From the NCBI GenBank assembly GCA_021531615.1, contig JADYUE010000001.1, forward strand, positions 248,001-312,000: DNA of 64,000 bases, in the 5' to 3' direction. The position numbers and the translations under genes were made by a program. Of the stretch, positions 24,253-33,821 are shown in pieces. Positions within the stretch are counted from its first letter, which is position 1, and each line of letters opens with the position of its first letter. Source of the stretch: Fusobacterium varium. Lineage in GTDB: Bacteria; Fusobacteriota; Fusobacteriia; Fusobacteriales; Fusobacteriaceae. Under the pieces are notes generated by a model that saw only the letters and a program-made list of their open reading frames with translations, was not told the origin of the DNA and searched no databases.

Positions 24253-26517
24253 CTATCGTGTTTTTTCTATTTCAAAGTCAACTTTTTCAATCTCTCCATC
24301 AGAAGAAACTATAGTTACCTGATATTTTCCAGCTTTAAGATTCAGTTTTCTCTCGCTTTCTCTTCCTTCTCCTATATACTCTCCATTTATATACCAATAA
24401 ATATTTTGTTTCTTCAAGTTAGCTATCTTTATAATTATATCCTTTTCTCCATCAAAATCTTTAGGAAGTATAATTTTTAGATTTTTTACTGGATATATAA
24501 ATTTTACACTTTTTTTCTTTATCCTGTTGCTATATAAAGTTGAAATATCTCTATTTTCTTTGATTAAATAATTAATAACCTCTATTGGATAATTTAAAAC
24601 TATCTCCTCTCTACTATTTACAAATTCACTATCCCTTGAGTCTACCTCTTTTCCATCCTCAGTTACAAAAATCTTTTTGTAATATGGAGATGTTTTCAGA
24701 GGCTTTACATCACTTGGATAATAAATCTCTTTAAAAGGTATATCATATTTTAATCTATATCCAGTTTCTTTGTCCACCTTTATTTTTAACATATGATCTT
24801 CAGGAAGAGTAAACTCCTTCTCCTTACAAGATAAAATATTAAATATATTAAAAAGTAACTTACCAGAAGTTTTAACTCCAGTTAAATTTATATTTCCCTT
24901 TCCTGTAAAATCTCCCGTCCATACTACCACTGTCCACTCTGGTGTCACTCCTGCTGCCCAACCATCTTTTCTTCCATAGCTCGTTCCTGTTTTCCAAGAG
25001 ATTGGATTTTTTTCTATATACATTCTCTCTAATCCTGGACGTTGTAGCTCTTTTATAGTGTCTAATGTTAAATATGCACTTCCTTTTGACAGAAGTTGTT
25101 CTTCCTCTACTAAAGCTTGTGTTTTAATATATTTAAGATCTTTAAAATTCCCATAGTTTGCTAAACCTGTATAAAGTTTAGCTATATCTTCAACTTTTAA
25201 CTCCTTAGTTCCTAAAATAAGAGAAAGCCCATATCTCGATACATCACTATCTTTAAATCCCAATACCTGCTTTAAAAAATAGAAAAATCTCTCCTCTCCA
25301 TACTCTCTCAACAAGTTTACAAAGGGGATATTTAAAGATTTTATCAGTGCCTCTCTAATCTCTATCATTCCATAATATTTTTTATTAGCATTTTGAGGGG
25401 TGAAGTTTGAAAAATATAGAGGTACATCTGGGACTTTTGATTGTGGCGCAACTAATCCATCATCTATGGCTAGAGCAAAAAGAAAAGGCTTTAACACCGA
25501 ACCTGGAGATCTTAAAGCTGTTATCCCATCAACTTGTCCATTGCTCTTTTCATCAAAAAATTCCTGTGAACCTATATAGGCCTTTACCTCATAGTTTCTG
25601 TTGTTAACTACCATTACAGCTATATTGGGAATCCCTTCACTTCTCAAATACTCACTATAATCTTTTACAACTTTTTCTATCTTACTTTGTAACTCTCTAT
25701 CAATAGTTGTTTTTATTATCTTATCACTATTTTCATTTATTACTCTTCTTGTAAAGTGTGGAGCTATACTTTTAAAATAATATCTCTGCTTTGGTATAGG
25801 CTCTTTTATAGAAAGAGTGTGTTGTGACTCACTTATAACTTTTCTATCCTTTAACTTTTTTAAAAGTAAATTTCTTTTTTTTATTAATCTATCTCTGTTT
25901 TTCTCTACATGAATAAGCCCAGGAGAGTTAGGCAACACTGCTAAAAGTGCTGCCTCTCCCCAAGTAAGCTCATTTGGCTCTTTTTGAAAATATAAAAGCG
26001 ATGCTGTCTTATATCCTACAATATTTCCACCATATGGAGCATTATTTAGATATATTCTCAATATCTCATCTTTATCAAAATTTCTATCTAATTTTAGAGC
26101 TTGTACTATCTCAATATACTTATTAAAATAACTTCTCTTTTTAGGATTCAATATCTTTACTACTTGCATATCTATGGTACTTGCCCCTGTTCTCTGCCTA
26201 CTAAAAATATTATCTTTTACAGCTCTTATTATAGCTTTAAAATCAACTCCATTATGAGAGTAAAACTTTCTATCTTCAAAATTTAAAACTGCCTCTTTCA
26301 GCTTTTCAGGAATCTTCTCTTCACTTTTTAGATGCCATTGTTCATCTTTATTTAGATATACACCTAAAATTTTATCTTTCTCGTCAAGCACCATTTGACT
26401 ATATCTACTTTCAAAACTCTCTTCCATCTTTTCTATATTAAAAGTCAGATATATTTTTAGTGTTACCCCTAATATAAAAATCAAAAATATTAGTGGTATA
26501 TAATAAAGCTTTTTCAT
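24253..26517 (-). CDS. pbpC: Penicillin-binding protein 1C (PbpC)
   Basis: A 754-residue bifunctional peptidoglycan synthase. N-terminal helix (5-27); transglycosylase domain with the catalytic Glu81 in NFEDRKFYSHNGVD and GASTIDMQ at 111-118; transpeptidase with Ser340-x-x-Lys343, SLN at 394-396 and KTG at 509-511; then a C-terminal immunoglobulin-like BiPBP_C domain. Order and length are those of PbpC. The ATG overlaps the stop of the alpha-2-macroglobulin gene as TAATG; this pair is conserved in many Gram-negatives, where the two are thought to act together as periplasmic defence and wall repair. Confidence 0.93.
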   Translation of the reverse strand: MKKLYYIPLIFLIFILGVTLKIYLTFNIEKMEESFESRYSQMVLDEKDKILGVYLNKDEQWHLKSEEKIPEKLKEAVLNFEDRKFYSHNGVDFKAIIRAVKDNIFSRQRTGASTIDMQVVKILNPKKRSYFNKYIEIVQALKLDRNFDKDEILRIYLNNAPYGGNIVGYKTASLLYFQKEPNELTWGEAALLAVLPNSPGLIHVEKNRDRLIKKRNLLLKKLKDRKVISESQHTLSIKEPIPKQRYYFKSIAPHFTRRVINENSDKIIKTTIDRELQSKIEKVVKDYSEYLRSEGIPNIAVMVVNNRNYEVKAYIGSQEFFDEKSNGQVDGITALRSPGSVLKPFLFALAIDDGLVAPQSKVPDVPLYFSNFTPQNANKKYYGMIEIREALIKSLNIPFVNLLREYGEERFFYFLKQVLGFKDSDVSRYGLSLILGTKELKVEDIAKLYTGLANYGNFKDLKYIKTQALVEEEQLLSKGSAYLTLDTIKELQRPGLERMYIEKNPISWKTGTSYGRKDGWAAGVTPEWTVVVWTGDFTGKGNINLTGVKTSGKLLFNIFNILSCKEKEFTLPEDHMLKIKVDKETGYRLKYDIPFKEIYYPSDVKPLKTSPYYKKIFVTEDGKEVDSRDSEFVNSREEIVLNYPIEVINYLIKENRDISTLYSNRIKKKSVKFIYPVKNLKIILPKDFDGEKDIIIKIANLKKQNIYWYINGEYIGEGRESERKLNLKAGKYQVTIVSSDGEIEKVDFEIEKTR

Positions 26518-29500
26518 TATTTAACCTCAACTTCAGTTCCTTTTAAATAAGCTTCATAATTTTTATCATACATAGCCTCTGCCATTGTTCCTGGTAATCT
26601 ATATCTTCCCTTTGTTACACTGTTAATTTTAACAAAGAAACTATTTCTTCCTGAATCATAATTATCAAAAGAGAAGAACCACATTATTCTATCATCTCTA
26701 ATATCTTCATAATCAACATATGTATCCTCTGTTTTTTCCTCTACCCACTTAGGATAATCTTGATTTAAAGCTCTTAGATTTTCTATCTCCCAACCAGTTG
26801 GCAACACTTGAGTTAAAGCTACATTATTTATAGAGAAATATCTCTCTACATCATCACTAGGTAAAACTCTTACTTCTAACCAAAATGATTTTCCACTCTC
26901 TAAAGATTTTACAAACTCTTCTGATTGCTCTTTTCCATTTAAATCGTAGTAGTGTCTTTCTAGTTTAATATTTTTAGAGATATTTTCTCCCTCATAGTTA
27001 ATAGGAACACCTTCCCAATAATAATTAACATATATCTCTTTTCCATCATTAGCTCTTACTTTTATATTTTTAATATCTTCTGAAAGATTTTCAATATAAT
27101 CTTCATCACTTGAGATAAATTTTCTAGTTTTTCTATTGATTTCAAGAATAGCTTTTAACTTCTCTTTCTCTTTATTTTCTTTTATCTCTGCCATAGTTAA
27201 AAGAGAGTAAGCACTACTTTGAGTAGATAGCCACTCTTGAGATTGAAGAACTTTTACTATCTCATTATAAAGATTTTTCTCTATTTTCTCATAGATAGTA
27301 TAGTAAGCACTTAATACTATTGCCTTGTCTTTAAGCCTTGAACCATAGCTACTTGAATAATATTCATAACTAGCTTTAGGAATCTCTATTGAAAGCTTAT
27401 CCCCTATCTCTCTAGCCATCTTCTCATCACCAGAAAGTTTATATGTAGCTGCTAAATACCATTGACTTGGAACTAACATCTTATCTAAGTAATTTTCATA
27501 CATCAAGTTCATCTCACTGATATCTGGCTCTCCTGCCAATGCCAATAGATAAAGAGTATAAGCTTTTAGATCTATATCTCCACTATAATTTTTAGCCTGT
27601 TGTTTACTAAATCTCAACCATTTCTCATACATATCATTAGGTATGTAATAACCTCTATCTTTAGCATTTATTAAAAAATGTCCAACATAGTTAGTTGCCC
27701 ATAAATTACTATCTGAACCTCCTATCCAATATGAGAAAGACCCATCATTTAATTGAAATCTTGAAAGTCTAGCAATTCCACTATTAATATTTTTAGTTAT
27801 CTCTTTCATATTAAAGTTCTTTTCATATGATAGTTTTGATATAAATAGTTGTGGGAAAACACTTGAAGTAGTTTGCTCTACACAACCATAAGGGTATCTA
27901 ATTAACCATTGTAATCTCTCATCTATTGCTAAAATAGGTGAAGATGAAATAGTCACCCTACTATTTACACTGCCACTTACAAACTCTTTTGGTGCATTGA
28001 AATTCTGTTCATTGTCTACACTTTTTACTTCATTAATATAAATATATGGAGAATTTGAATTTATATCTATCTCTGTTATCTCTTCATAATCATATTTTGA
28101 AGAATCCACAGATATTTTTATCTTCTCCACTCCTATTTTATTTGGAACTTTTATTTTAAAGAATAGAGTTTTCTTCTCTTTATTCTTTAACTCAACTTCT
28201 TCTTTTTGAATTTCACCATTGAACTCTAAACTTACTTTTATATCTCCTATTCCATCTTCTAAAGCAAAAATTTCCACTGGAATAGTCAATTCATCTCCAA
28301 CTTTTAAACTTCTTGGAATTGAACTATTTAACACAACAGGAGCTTTTACTAAAATCTCTTTTTCAGCACTTCCATATTTTTCAAAATCAGCACCTACTAC
28401 CATTACTTTAACAGCTCCCATATAGTTTGGCATTAAGAACTCAACTTCACCTTCTCCATTTTCATCTGTGGAAAGTACACCTTTAAACATAACAACAGGC
28501 TTAAATCTCTCTGCATCCTCTATTCCTAATTGTTTACTTCTACTTTTATTAGCCATTAAAGATTCAGCTAAGAAATCTCCACCTCCTGCTTTTAAAACTT
28601 GATGTACCTCTCCAAAAGTTTTTCCTATAATCTCATTATAGTTGTCAAAAGCTGAGATTTGCAGTGCCTCTTTTTGATAGAAGTATTTCCAAGGATTTGG
28701 TGTTTTAAATCCTGTAATATCTAAAAGTCCCTCATCTACAACAGCAACTGTATAATCTATTTTACTATTAGCTCTATTTTTTACCTTAACTTTAAAAGTT
28801 TCATTTGGTTTTATCTCATCTGGAGCTGAGATATCTAAATTTAACTTAGTAGAATCATCTTTTACCATTAATGGTACTGCTCCATATAATCTCAATGGTC
28901 TATCATTTGTATAGTTTTCATAATCTTGGAATAGTGCAACTGTTACATAGGCATTTGGGAACATTTCCTCGCTAATTTCTACCTCTTCAACATTCTCTAT
29001 TCCCTCTACATCTTTCCAATATCTTTTCAAAATTTGTCCAGATTTTTCAACAGTTACTAAAGCTCTTGCTCCCTTTTCTCCCTCGTAGTATATTTTAGCT
29101 TTATCTCCAATATTGTATTGCTCTTTATCTGTTTTTATTTTTAAGGTATCTATTTTTTTACTAATACTAGAATCTATCCAAGTACTTGCATATAAATTTA
29201 CCCCTGTCTTTTGTCCTGTTGCAAGATCTTCAACCTCAACTAAAATTTCCCCTGTTCCATTAATTTCACAATCTATTAAATATGGTTTGTCTGAAGATAC
29301 AAACTCTTTTTCAGAGATTAAAGTTGTATTACTATCTGTTTTTATTGATTTTAGGAAACTTCCATAGTCACTATAATCCCACCACCAAGAGTACTCATTT
29401 CTATATATTCTATATTTTAATTTTCTTCCTGCTACCAATTCCTTTCCATCATTAGTTACAGATATTACTTTAATATTAAGTTTATCTCCACTTTTAATAT

Positions 29501-31373
29501 AATCTCTTCCACTATTTTCAATTCCTACATATGTATCAAATTTTTTCAATAAAATTTCCTCTATATTAGTTACTGGTCTACCACCAGTTTCTAAAACTCT
29601 TGTAACTATTCTTCCAGTTAAATTGATATTTGAAGGAGATATTTTTTCTACATTATATGTAATTTCTCCTCTTCCATCTTTGTTTAAAACTCCATTTTTT
29701 TGATCATTATAATAAAAACTATAAGTTGTAGGATCTTTAAAGATATAGTTTTTATACTTCTCAAAAGAGATCTCTTCCTCTCTTACTTCCAATTCACTTG
29801 TATATTTCAGATCACTTCCTGGAGCTCCAAAAAGATAATCTGATTTTACACTATATTTCAACTCTTTCTCTTGAGATAGATCTACCTCTTTAGGAACTTC
29901 AGTTTCCACTTTTATTTTATAAGGAACTATTGTTTCAACAGGTATATCCTTTTGAAACTTATCTCCACCTAATTCAACCTCTACCTTCCATAAACCAGTT
30001 TCTGAATCTTGATTAGTTTCAATCTCAAAAGTGTAGAATCCATTTTTACTATCTTTTATAACTCTATTCTCAATAAATTTTTCTCCTCTAGGTGTATAAA
30101 CATTTACCTTTATAGGTTGCCCCTCTGGGAAAATACTTTTATTACTTCTAGCTATAACAGAGAAATAAATTTTATCTCCAGGTCTATAAATTCCTCTATC
30201 TGTATATAAGAACCCTTTTACACCTTTGCTACTATAAATTCCATCAACTGCAAATCCCTCATATGAAAGTTGAGAGTCATCAAATTTTAAAATTGATTTC
30301 TCCTCTCCTTTTTCACTAAGTAGATAAAAAATCTTATCGCTGTTATTAAAAATAACCTCTCCATTTTCATCAGTTACTTTCTCTTCTAAAAGTTGATTAT
30401 TCGTTGTTATAGCCTTAACTTTAGCCCCTTTTACTAAAGAGTTATCTGTTATATTAAGAACATTTACTACAATGTTATCTTTTGTCTTTTGTGCTACCAT
30501 TGCATTATCTGACAACATAACAACTTTTCCAATCTTTCCATTGTTCTCAAAGAAACTATATTTTTTCCAATTTTCTACATCATCTGGAAACTTATAATCT
30601 ATCCCTTTCTCATCAAAAGATAGTTCAACTATATAAAATCCCTTTTTATCAGCTAAATTTCCTAAATCTATCTCTGTTTGAATCCACTTGTTTTTTATAC
30701 TATCAAGAGTGTAAGTTTTTTCTAAAATAGTATCTCCTATCTTGTAAAACTCCCCTTGTAAAGCATAGTTAAAAACATTTCCATTTCCTTTAAAATTAAA
30801 CTCTTGTAAAAATTGTGTAGTGTTATTTTCATAGATTTTCTTCAAAGTGACATTGAGCTTTTTTACATTAAGAGATCTAAAACTTATTCTCTTTTCATTT
30901 ACCCCAGGCAAAATTATTCCCTCATTTGAGAAAGATATTTTAGGCTCTAAATCTTTAAATGATACAGTGGTCTTATAATTTTCCTTCAGTTCTAAACCAT
31001 CTTTAGATTTTAAGCCCTCTCTTATCTCAACTTCATAAGTGTCACCTAAATTAAAATCCCCAGTAATTACCACCTTATTTTTAATTTTAACCAAAGTATA
31101 CGGAATATCACTATTTACTTTTACATAGGCATCAATATCACTATTGAGATCTAAATCTTCAGAGAATCTTATCTCTATACTTTTCTTTCCAGATGAAACT
31201 GTTGAAACTTCCACTATATTTAAATATTTTTCCTCTTGTTTTATCTCTTCCTTTTCTTTTTCTAATTCAATATTTGAACTTACCTCTTTATTCTCTTGAA
31301 CTTTCTCCTGTTCTGCTTCTTTTCCACACCCTAATATAGTAACCAACATCAAAAATGCCAATAACTTTTTCAT
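26517..31373 (-). CDS. Bacterial alpha-2-macroglobulin lipoprotein with thioester (YfhM-like)
   Basis: A 1618-residue periplasmic lipoprotein that traps attacking proteases. The signal peptide ends LVTILGC with Cys16 as the lipidated residue. A Glu/Lys-rich linker (about 18-50) precedes a series of MG beta domains. The thioester motif GCVEQT is intact, with Cys1164 and Gln1167, inside the helical TED domain; so this is the reactive, type 1 form that pairs with pbpC. GVYSSKGVKGFLYTDRGIYRPGD near 380-400 is the conserved MG block. It starts 23 bases after recQ with AGGAGGG and overlaps pbpC. Confidence 0.93.
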   Translation of the reverse strand: MKKLLAFLMLVTILGCGKEAEQEKVQENKEVSSNIELEKEKEEIKQEEKYLNIVEVSTVSSGKKSIEIRFSEDLDLNSDIDAYVKVNSDIPYTLVKIKNKVVITGDFNLGDTYEVEIREGLKSKDGLELKENYKTTVSFKDLEPKISFSNEGIILPGVNEKRISFRSLNVKKLNVTLKKIYENNTTQFLQEFNFKGNGNVFNYALQGEFYKIGDTILEKTYTLDSIKNKWIQTEIDLGNLADKKGFYIVELSFDEKGIDYKFPDDVENWKKYSFFENNGKIGKVVMLSDNAMVAQKTKDNIVVNVLNITDNSLVKGAKVKAITTNNQLLEEKVTDENGEVIFNNSDKIFYLLSEKGEEKSILKFDDSQLSYEGFAVDGIYSSKGVKGFLYTDRGIYRPGDKIYFSVIARSNKSIFPEGQPIKVNVYTPRGEKFIENRVIKDSKNGFYTFEIETNQDSETGLWKVEVELGGDKFQKDIPVETIVPYKIKVETEVPKEVDLSQEKELKYSVKSDYLFGAPGSDLKYTSELEVREEEISFEKYKNYIFKDPTTYSFYYNDQKNGVLNKDGRGEITYNVEKISPSNINLTGRIVTRVLETGGRPVTNIEEILLKKFDTYVGIENSGRDYIKSGDKLNIKVISVTNDGKELVAGRKLKYRIYRNEYSWWWDYSDYGSFLKSIKTDSNTTLISEKEFVSSDKPYLIDCEINGTGEILVEVEDLATGQKTGVNLYASTWIDSSISKKIDTLKIKTDKEQYNIGDKAKIYYEGEKGARALVTVEKSGQILKRYWKDVEGIENVEEVEISEEMFPNAYVTVALFQDYENYTNDRPLRLYGAVPLMVKDDSTKLNLDISAPDEIKPNETFKVKVKNRANSKIDYTVAVVDEGLLDITGFKTPNPWKYFYQKEALQISAFDNYNEIIGKTFGEVHQVLKAGGGDFLAESLMANKSRSKQLGIEDAERFKPVVMFKGVLSTDENGEGEVEFLMPNYMGAVKVMVVGADFEKYGSAEKEILVKAPVVLNSSIPRSLKVGDELTIPVEIFALEDGIGDIKVSLEFNGEIQKEEVELKNKEKKTLFFKIKVPNKIGVEKIKISVDSSKYDYEEITEIDINSNSPYIYINEVKSVDNEQNFNAPKEFVSGSVNSRVTISSSPILAIDERLQWLIRYPYGCVEQTTSSVFPQLFISKLSYEKNFNMKEITKNINSGIARLSRFQLNDGSFSYWIGGSDSNLWATNYVGHFLINAKDRGYYIPNDMYEKWLRFSKQQAKNYSGDIDLKAYTLYLLALAGEPDISEMNLMYENYLDKMLVPSQWYLAATYKLSGDEKMAREIGDKLSIEIPKASYEYYSSSYGSRLKDKAIVLSAYYTIYEKIEKNLYNEIVKVLQSQEWLSTQSSAYSLLTMAEIKENKEKEKLKAILEINRKTRKFISSDEDYIENLSEDIKNIKVRANDGKEIYVNYYWEGVPINYEGENISKNIKLERHYYDLNGKEQSEEFVKSLESGKSFWLEVRVLPSDDVERYFSINNVALTQVLPTGWEIENLRALNQDYPKWVEEKTEDTYVDYEDIRDDRIMWFFSFDNYDSGRNSFFVKINSVTKGRYRLPGTMAEAMYDKNYEAYLKGTEVEVK

Positions 31374-31396
31374 TTTCCCTCCTTATGTTGCTCCTA

Positions 31397-33319
31397 TCAC
31401 TTTAAAAATATAGTTTTCAATAGAATATCTCTTAATTTATCATTGCTAATTCTTAGATTAAGTTTTTCTTTTAAATTTTCTATTCTCTGCTCCTCTAAGT
31501 ATCTCTCTTCATTCAAATTATCCCTATGTATAATCTCCATCTCTTCATCAGAAAACTTATTTATAACCTTTAGGAACTCCTCACCATAATTTTTAAACTT
31601 CTGATTTCCTATGCCCCTTATTTTTAACATATCCCATCTATTTTTAGGTTTCTTCTCTGCTAACTCCATAAGTGTCAAATCTGAAAATACAATGTAAGGA
31701 GCTACATTTTCCCTCTCAGCAATCTCACTTCTCAACTGATTTAAGTTTTCAAATAGTGGATCTTCATAATAATCAAAGGTTACTTTCTCATCTATTCTTC
31801 TAAAAACAGTTATCTCATTTTTTAAGACTTTTCTAGCTCTCTCATTCAATTTTAAAACTGGAAAACTTCCTGCACTTTGCTCTAAATATCCATCTGATAT
31901 TAAGAAATTTATAAACTCCTCTATCCACTTTATCTCTCTATCCTTTAATATTCCAAAGGTAGAAAGTTTATTATACTCTTTTCTATCCATTTTACTGTCT
32001 GAACGTCCAACTAATATATTAGTCAAAGTTGATATTCCAATACTTTCTTTAGCTCTACCTATACAAGATAGAACTTTTTGAGCATCAATTGTTAAATCTT
32101 CTACATTTTTAAAAGATTTGCAGTTACTACAATTTCCACAATAATTTTTTATTCTCTTATCTCCAAAATATTTTAAAATATATTCACGATAACAACTTTC
32201 TAAATAGGCATACTCCACCATTACATCTAATTTAGCTCTCTTCTCTTTTTTTAAGCTATCCTCTGTCTCTTCATTGGAGTCAATTAGATACTCTTGTACC
32301 CCTATATCCTCTTCAAAAAACATCAAGATAGCCTCTGCTGGAGCTCCATCTCTTCCTGCACGTCCTGCCTCTTGGTAGTAACTTTCCATATCCTTAGGAA
32401 TATTTCTATGTATTACAAACCTTACATTTGATTTATCTATTCCCATTCCAAAAGCATTTGTTGCTACCATTATCTTTATCTCATCTTTAATAAATTTCTC
32501 TTGATACTCTTTCCTCTCTTTTTCATTAAGTCCAGCATGATATTTTCCTACATTGTATCCCCTAATATCCTTTAAATATGAGTAAAGATTATCTACCTCT
32601 TTTCTTGTTGAGGCATATATTATTCCAGATTTCTTAGGATTTTTCTTCAGATAATCTACAATCCAAGCCTCTGGTACAATATTTCTCACTACCTTAAAAA
32701 ATATATTCTCTCTATCAAAACCAGCTACATATGAGAAAGGTTCTCTCATCTGAAGTTTATCCTCTATATCTTCCCTTACCTGTGGAGTTGCTGTGGCTGT
32801 AAGAGCAAGAATCTGTGGTCTCTTTCCTACCTTCTTTAAAAAGTTTGGTATCTCTAGATAACTTTTTCTAAAATCGTGTCCCCATTGAGATATACAATGT
32901 GCCTCATCTACTGCTACCATTGAGATGTCTAACTTCCCAATAAAAGATGAAAACTTCTCATTTTCAAATCTTTCTGGAGCTATATATATTATCTTTACAC
33001 TGCCACTTTTTATCTTATGAATTGCCTCTATATACTCCTCTTTAGATAGTGTTGAATTAATATATACACTTTTTATTCCTAACAATTTTAAACTATCCAC
33101 TTGATCTTTCATAAGAGAGATCAAAGGGGAGATTACAAGGGTTATTCCCCTAAATAACAGTGCTGGAATTTGATAACAGATAGATTTTCCTCCTCCTGTA
33201 CTCATCACCCCTAATGTATCTCTACGTGACAACACTGAGGAGATTATAACCTTCTGCCCCTCTCTAAAATCATCATATCCATATATCTCTTTTAATAATC
33301 TTCTAGCTTCTATTTTCAT
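31397..33319 (-). CDS. recQ: ATP-dependent DNA helicase RecQ
   Basis: A 640-residue 3'-5' DNA helicase used in recombination and repair. Walker A MSTGGGKSICYQIP near 39-52, the DEAH box in VDEAHCISQWGHDFR, the aromatic-rich loop, the GRAGRDG motif VI, then the RecQ-C zinc site CREYILKYFGDKRIKNYCGNC and one HRDC domain (about 515-590). The start at 33319 was preferred to a TTG at 33334: the ATG gives the normal N-terminus MKIEARRLLKEIYGYDDFREGQ (numbered from here), although GGTGAG is only three bases away. It appears to lead the run recQ, A2M, pbpC, lolC/E, lolD. Confidence 0.92.
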   Translation of the reverse strand: MKIEARRLLKEIYGYDDFREGQKVIISSVLSRRDTLGVMSTGGGKSICYQIPALLFRGITLVISPLISLMKDQVDSLKLLGIKSVYINSTLSKEEYIEAIHKIKSGSVKIIYIAPERFENEKFSSFIGKLDISMVAVDEAHCISQWGHDFRKSYLEIPNFLKKVGKRPQILALTATATPQVREDIEDKLQMREPFSYVAGFDRENIFFKVVRNIVPEAWIVDYLKKNPKKSGIIYASTRKEVDNLYSYLKDIRGYNVGKYHAGLNEKERKEYQEKFIKDEIKIMVATNAFGMGIDKSNVRFVIHRNIPKDMESYYQEAGRAGRDGAPAEAILMFFEEDIGVQEYLIDSNEETEDSLKKEKRAKLDVMVEYAYLESCYREYILKYFGDKRIKNYCGNCSNCKSFKNVEDLTIDAQKVLSCIGRAKESIGISTLTNILVGRSDSKMDRKEYNKLSTFGILKDREIKWIEEFINFLISDGYLEQSAGSFPVLKLNERARKVLKNEITVFRRIDEKVTFDYYEDPLFENLNQLRSEIAERENVAPYIVFSDLTLMELAEKKPKNRWDMLKIRGIGNQKFKNYGEEFLKVINKFSDEEMEIIHRDNLNEERYLEEQRIENLKEKLNLRISNDKLRDILLKTIFLK

Positions 33320-33350
33320 GAACTCACCAATCAAATTTTTTGTTATCTAT

Positions 33351-33359
33351 ATTATACCA
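33351..33359 (-). promoter_or_regulatory. recQ operon promoter, extended -10
   Basis: TGGTATAAT on the minus strand, 32 bases upstream of the recQ ATG; a short leader results. The -35 is poor. Confidence 0.55.
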
Positions 33360-33397
33360 TAACCCTAGAAAATATCTTATGAAATACAATTATTTTA

Positions 33398-33664
33398 TTA
33401 TTCTTTCATATCAATGGCTATTTTAATAACTCCATCTCTCTTATTTTCAAAAATTTCATACGCTTCCATTATATCTTTAAATTTCATTCTATGAGTAATC
33501 AATGGTGTTGCATCTATCTTCTTTTCCTCAATATATTTCATTATCTTATCACAATCACAACCATCTACCCCACCAAATTTAATTGTTAAATTCTTTCCAT
33601 ATATATTTGGCAAAGGCAATACTTGATCTTTTTCATACATAGCCACCAATACAACTGCTTTCAT
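33398..33664 (-). pseudogene. Remnant of a zinc-dependent alcohol dehydrogenase
   Basis: An 88-codon frame that matches only the C-terminal quarter of medium-chain zinc alcohol dehydrogenases (full length about 345): VAMYEKDQVLPLPNIYGKNL, then a short helix region, PLITHRMKFKDIMEAYEIFE and a closing DGVIKIAI. The first residues MKAVVLV look like the normal N-terminus of the family, so the gene may have lost its middle by an in-frame deletion; all zinc ligands and the NAD fold are gone. GGAAGG still precedes the ATG, so the fragment may be translated. It cannot work as a dehydrogenase. Confidence 0.7.
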
Positions 33665-33759
33665 TTTATCCTTCCTTTCTATTTTTTATCTTTTCTTTCA
33701 TTAATATATATACTCTATAATCTATATTTTAGCAAGGTTATTAATTTATTTTAAATCTT

Positions 33760-33789
33760 TTGAATAAAAGAATAAAAACATGATATAAT
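33760..33789 (+). promoter_or_regulatory. selU promoter
   Basis: TTGAAT (33760-33765) and a perfect TATAAT (33784-33789), 18 bases apart, 32 bases upstream of the ATG. Confidence 0.7.
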
Positions 33790-33821
33790 ATATATTATTT
33801 TATTTTCAGGAGGCTTTAAAA

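Noticed and set aside
24190-24480. A 96-codon plus-strand ORF rich in Phe, Ser and Tyr
   Set aside because: It is the antisense of the pbpC end and the lolC/E start; the hydrophobic look results from A-rich codons on the other strand.
33320-33334. TTG start for recQ
   Set aside because: No ribosome site precedes it, and RecQ homologues start near the ATG at 33319.
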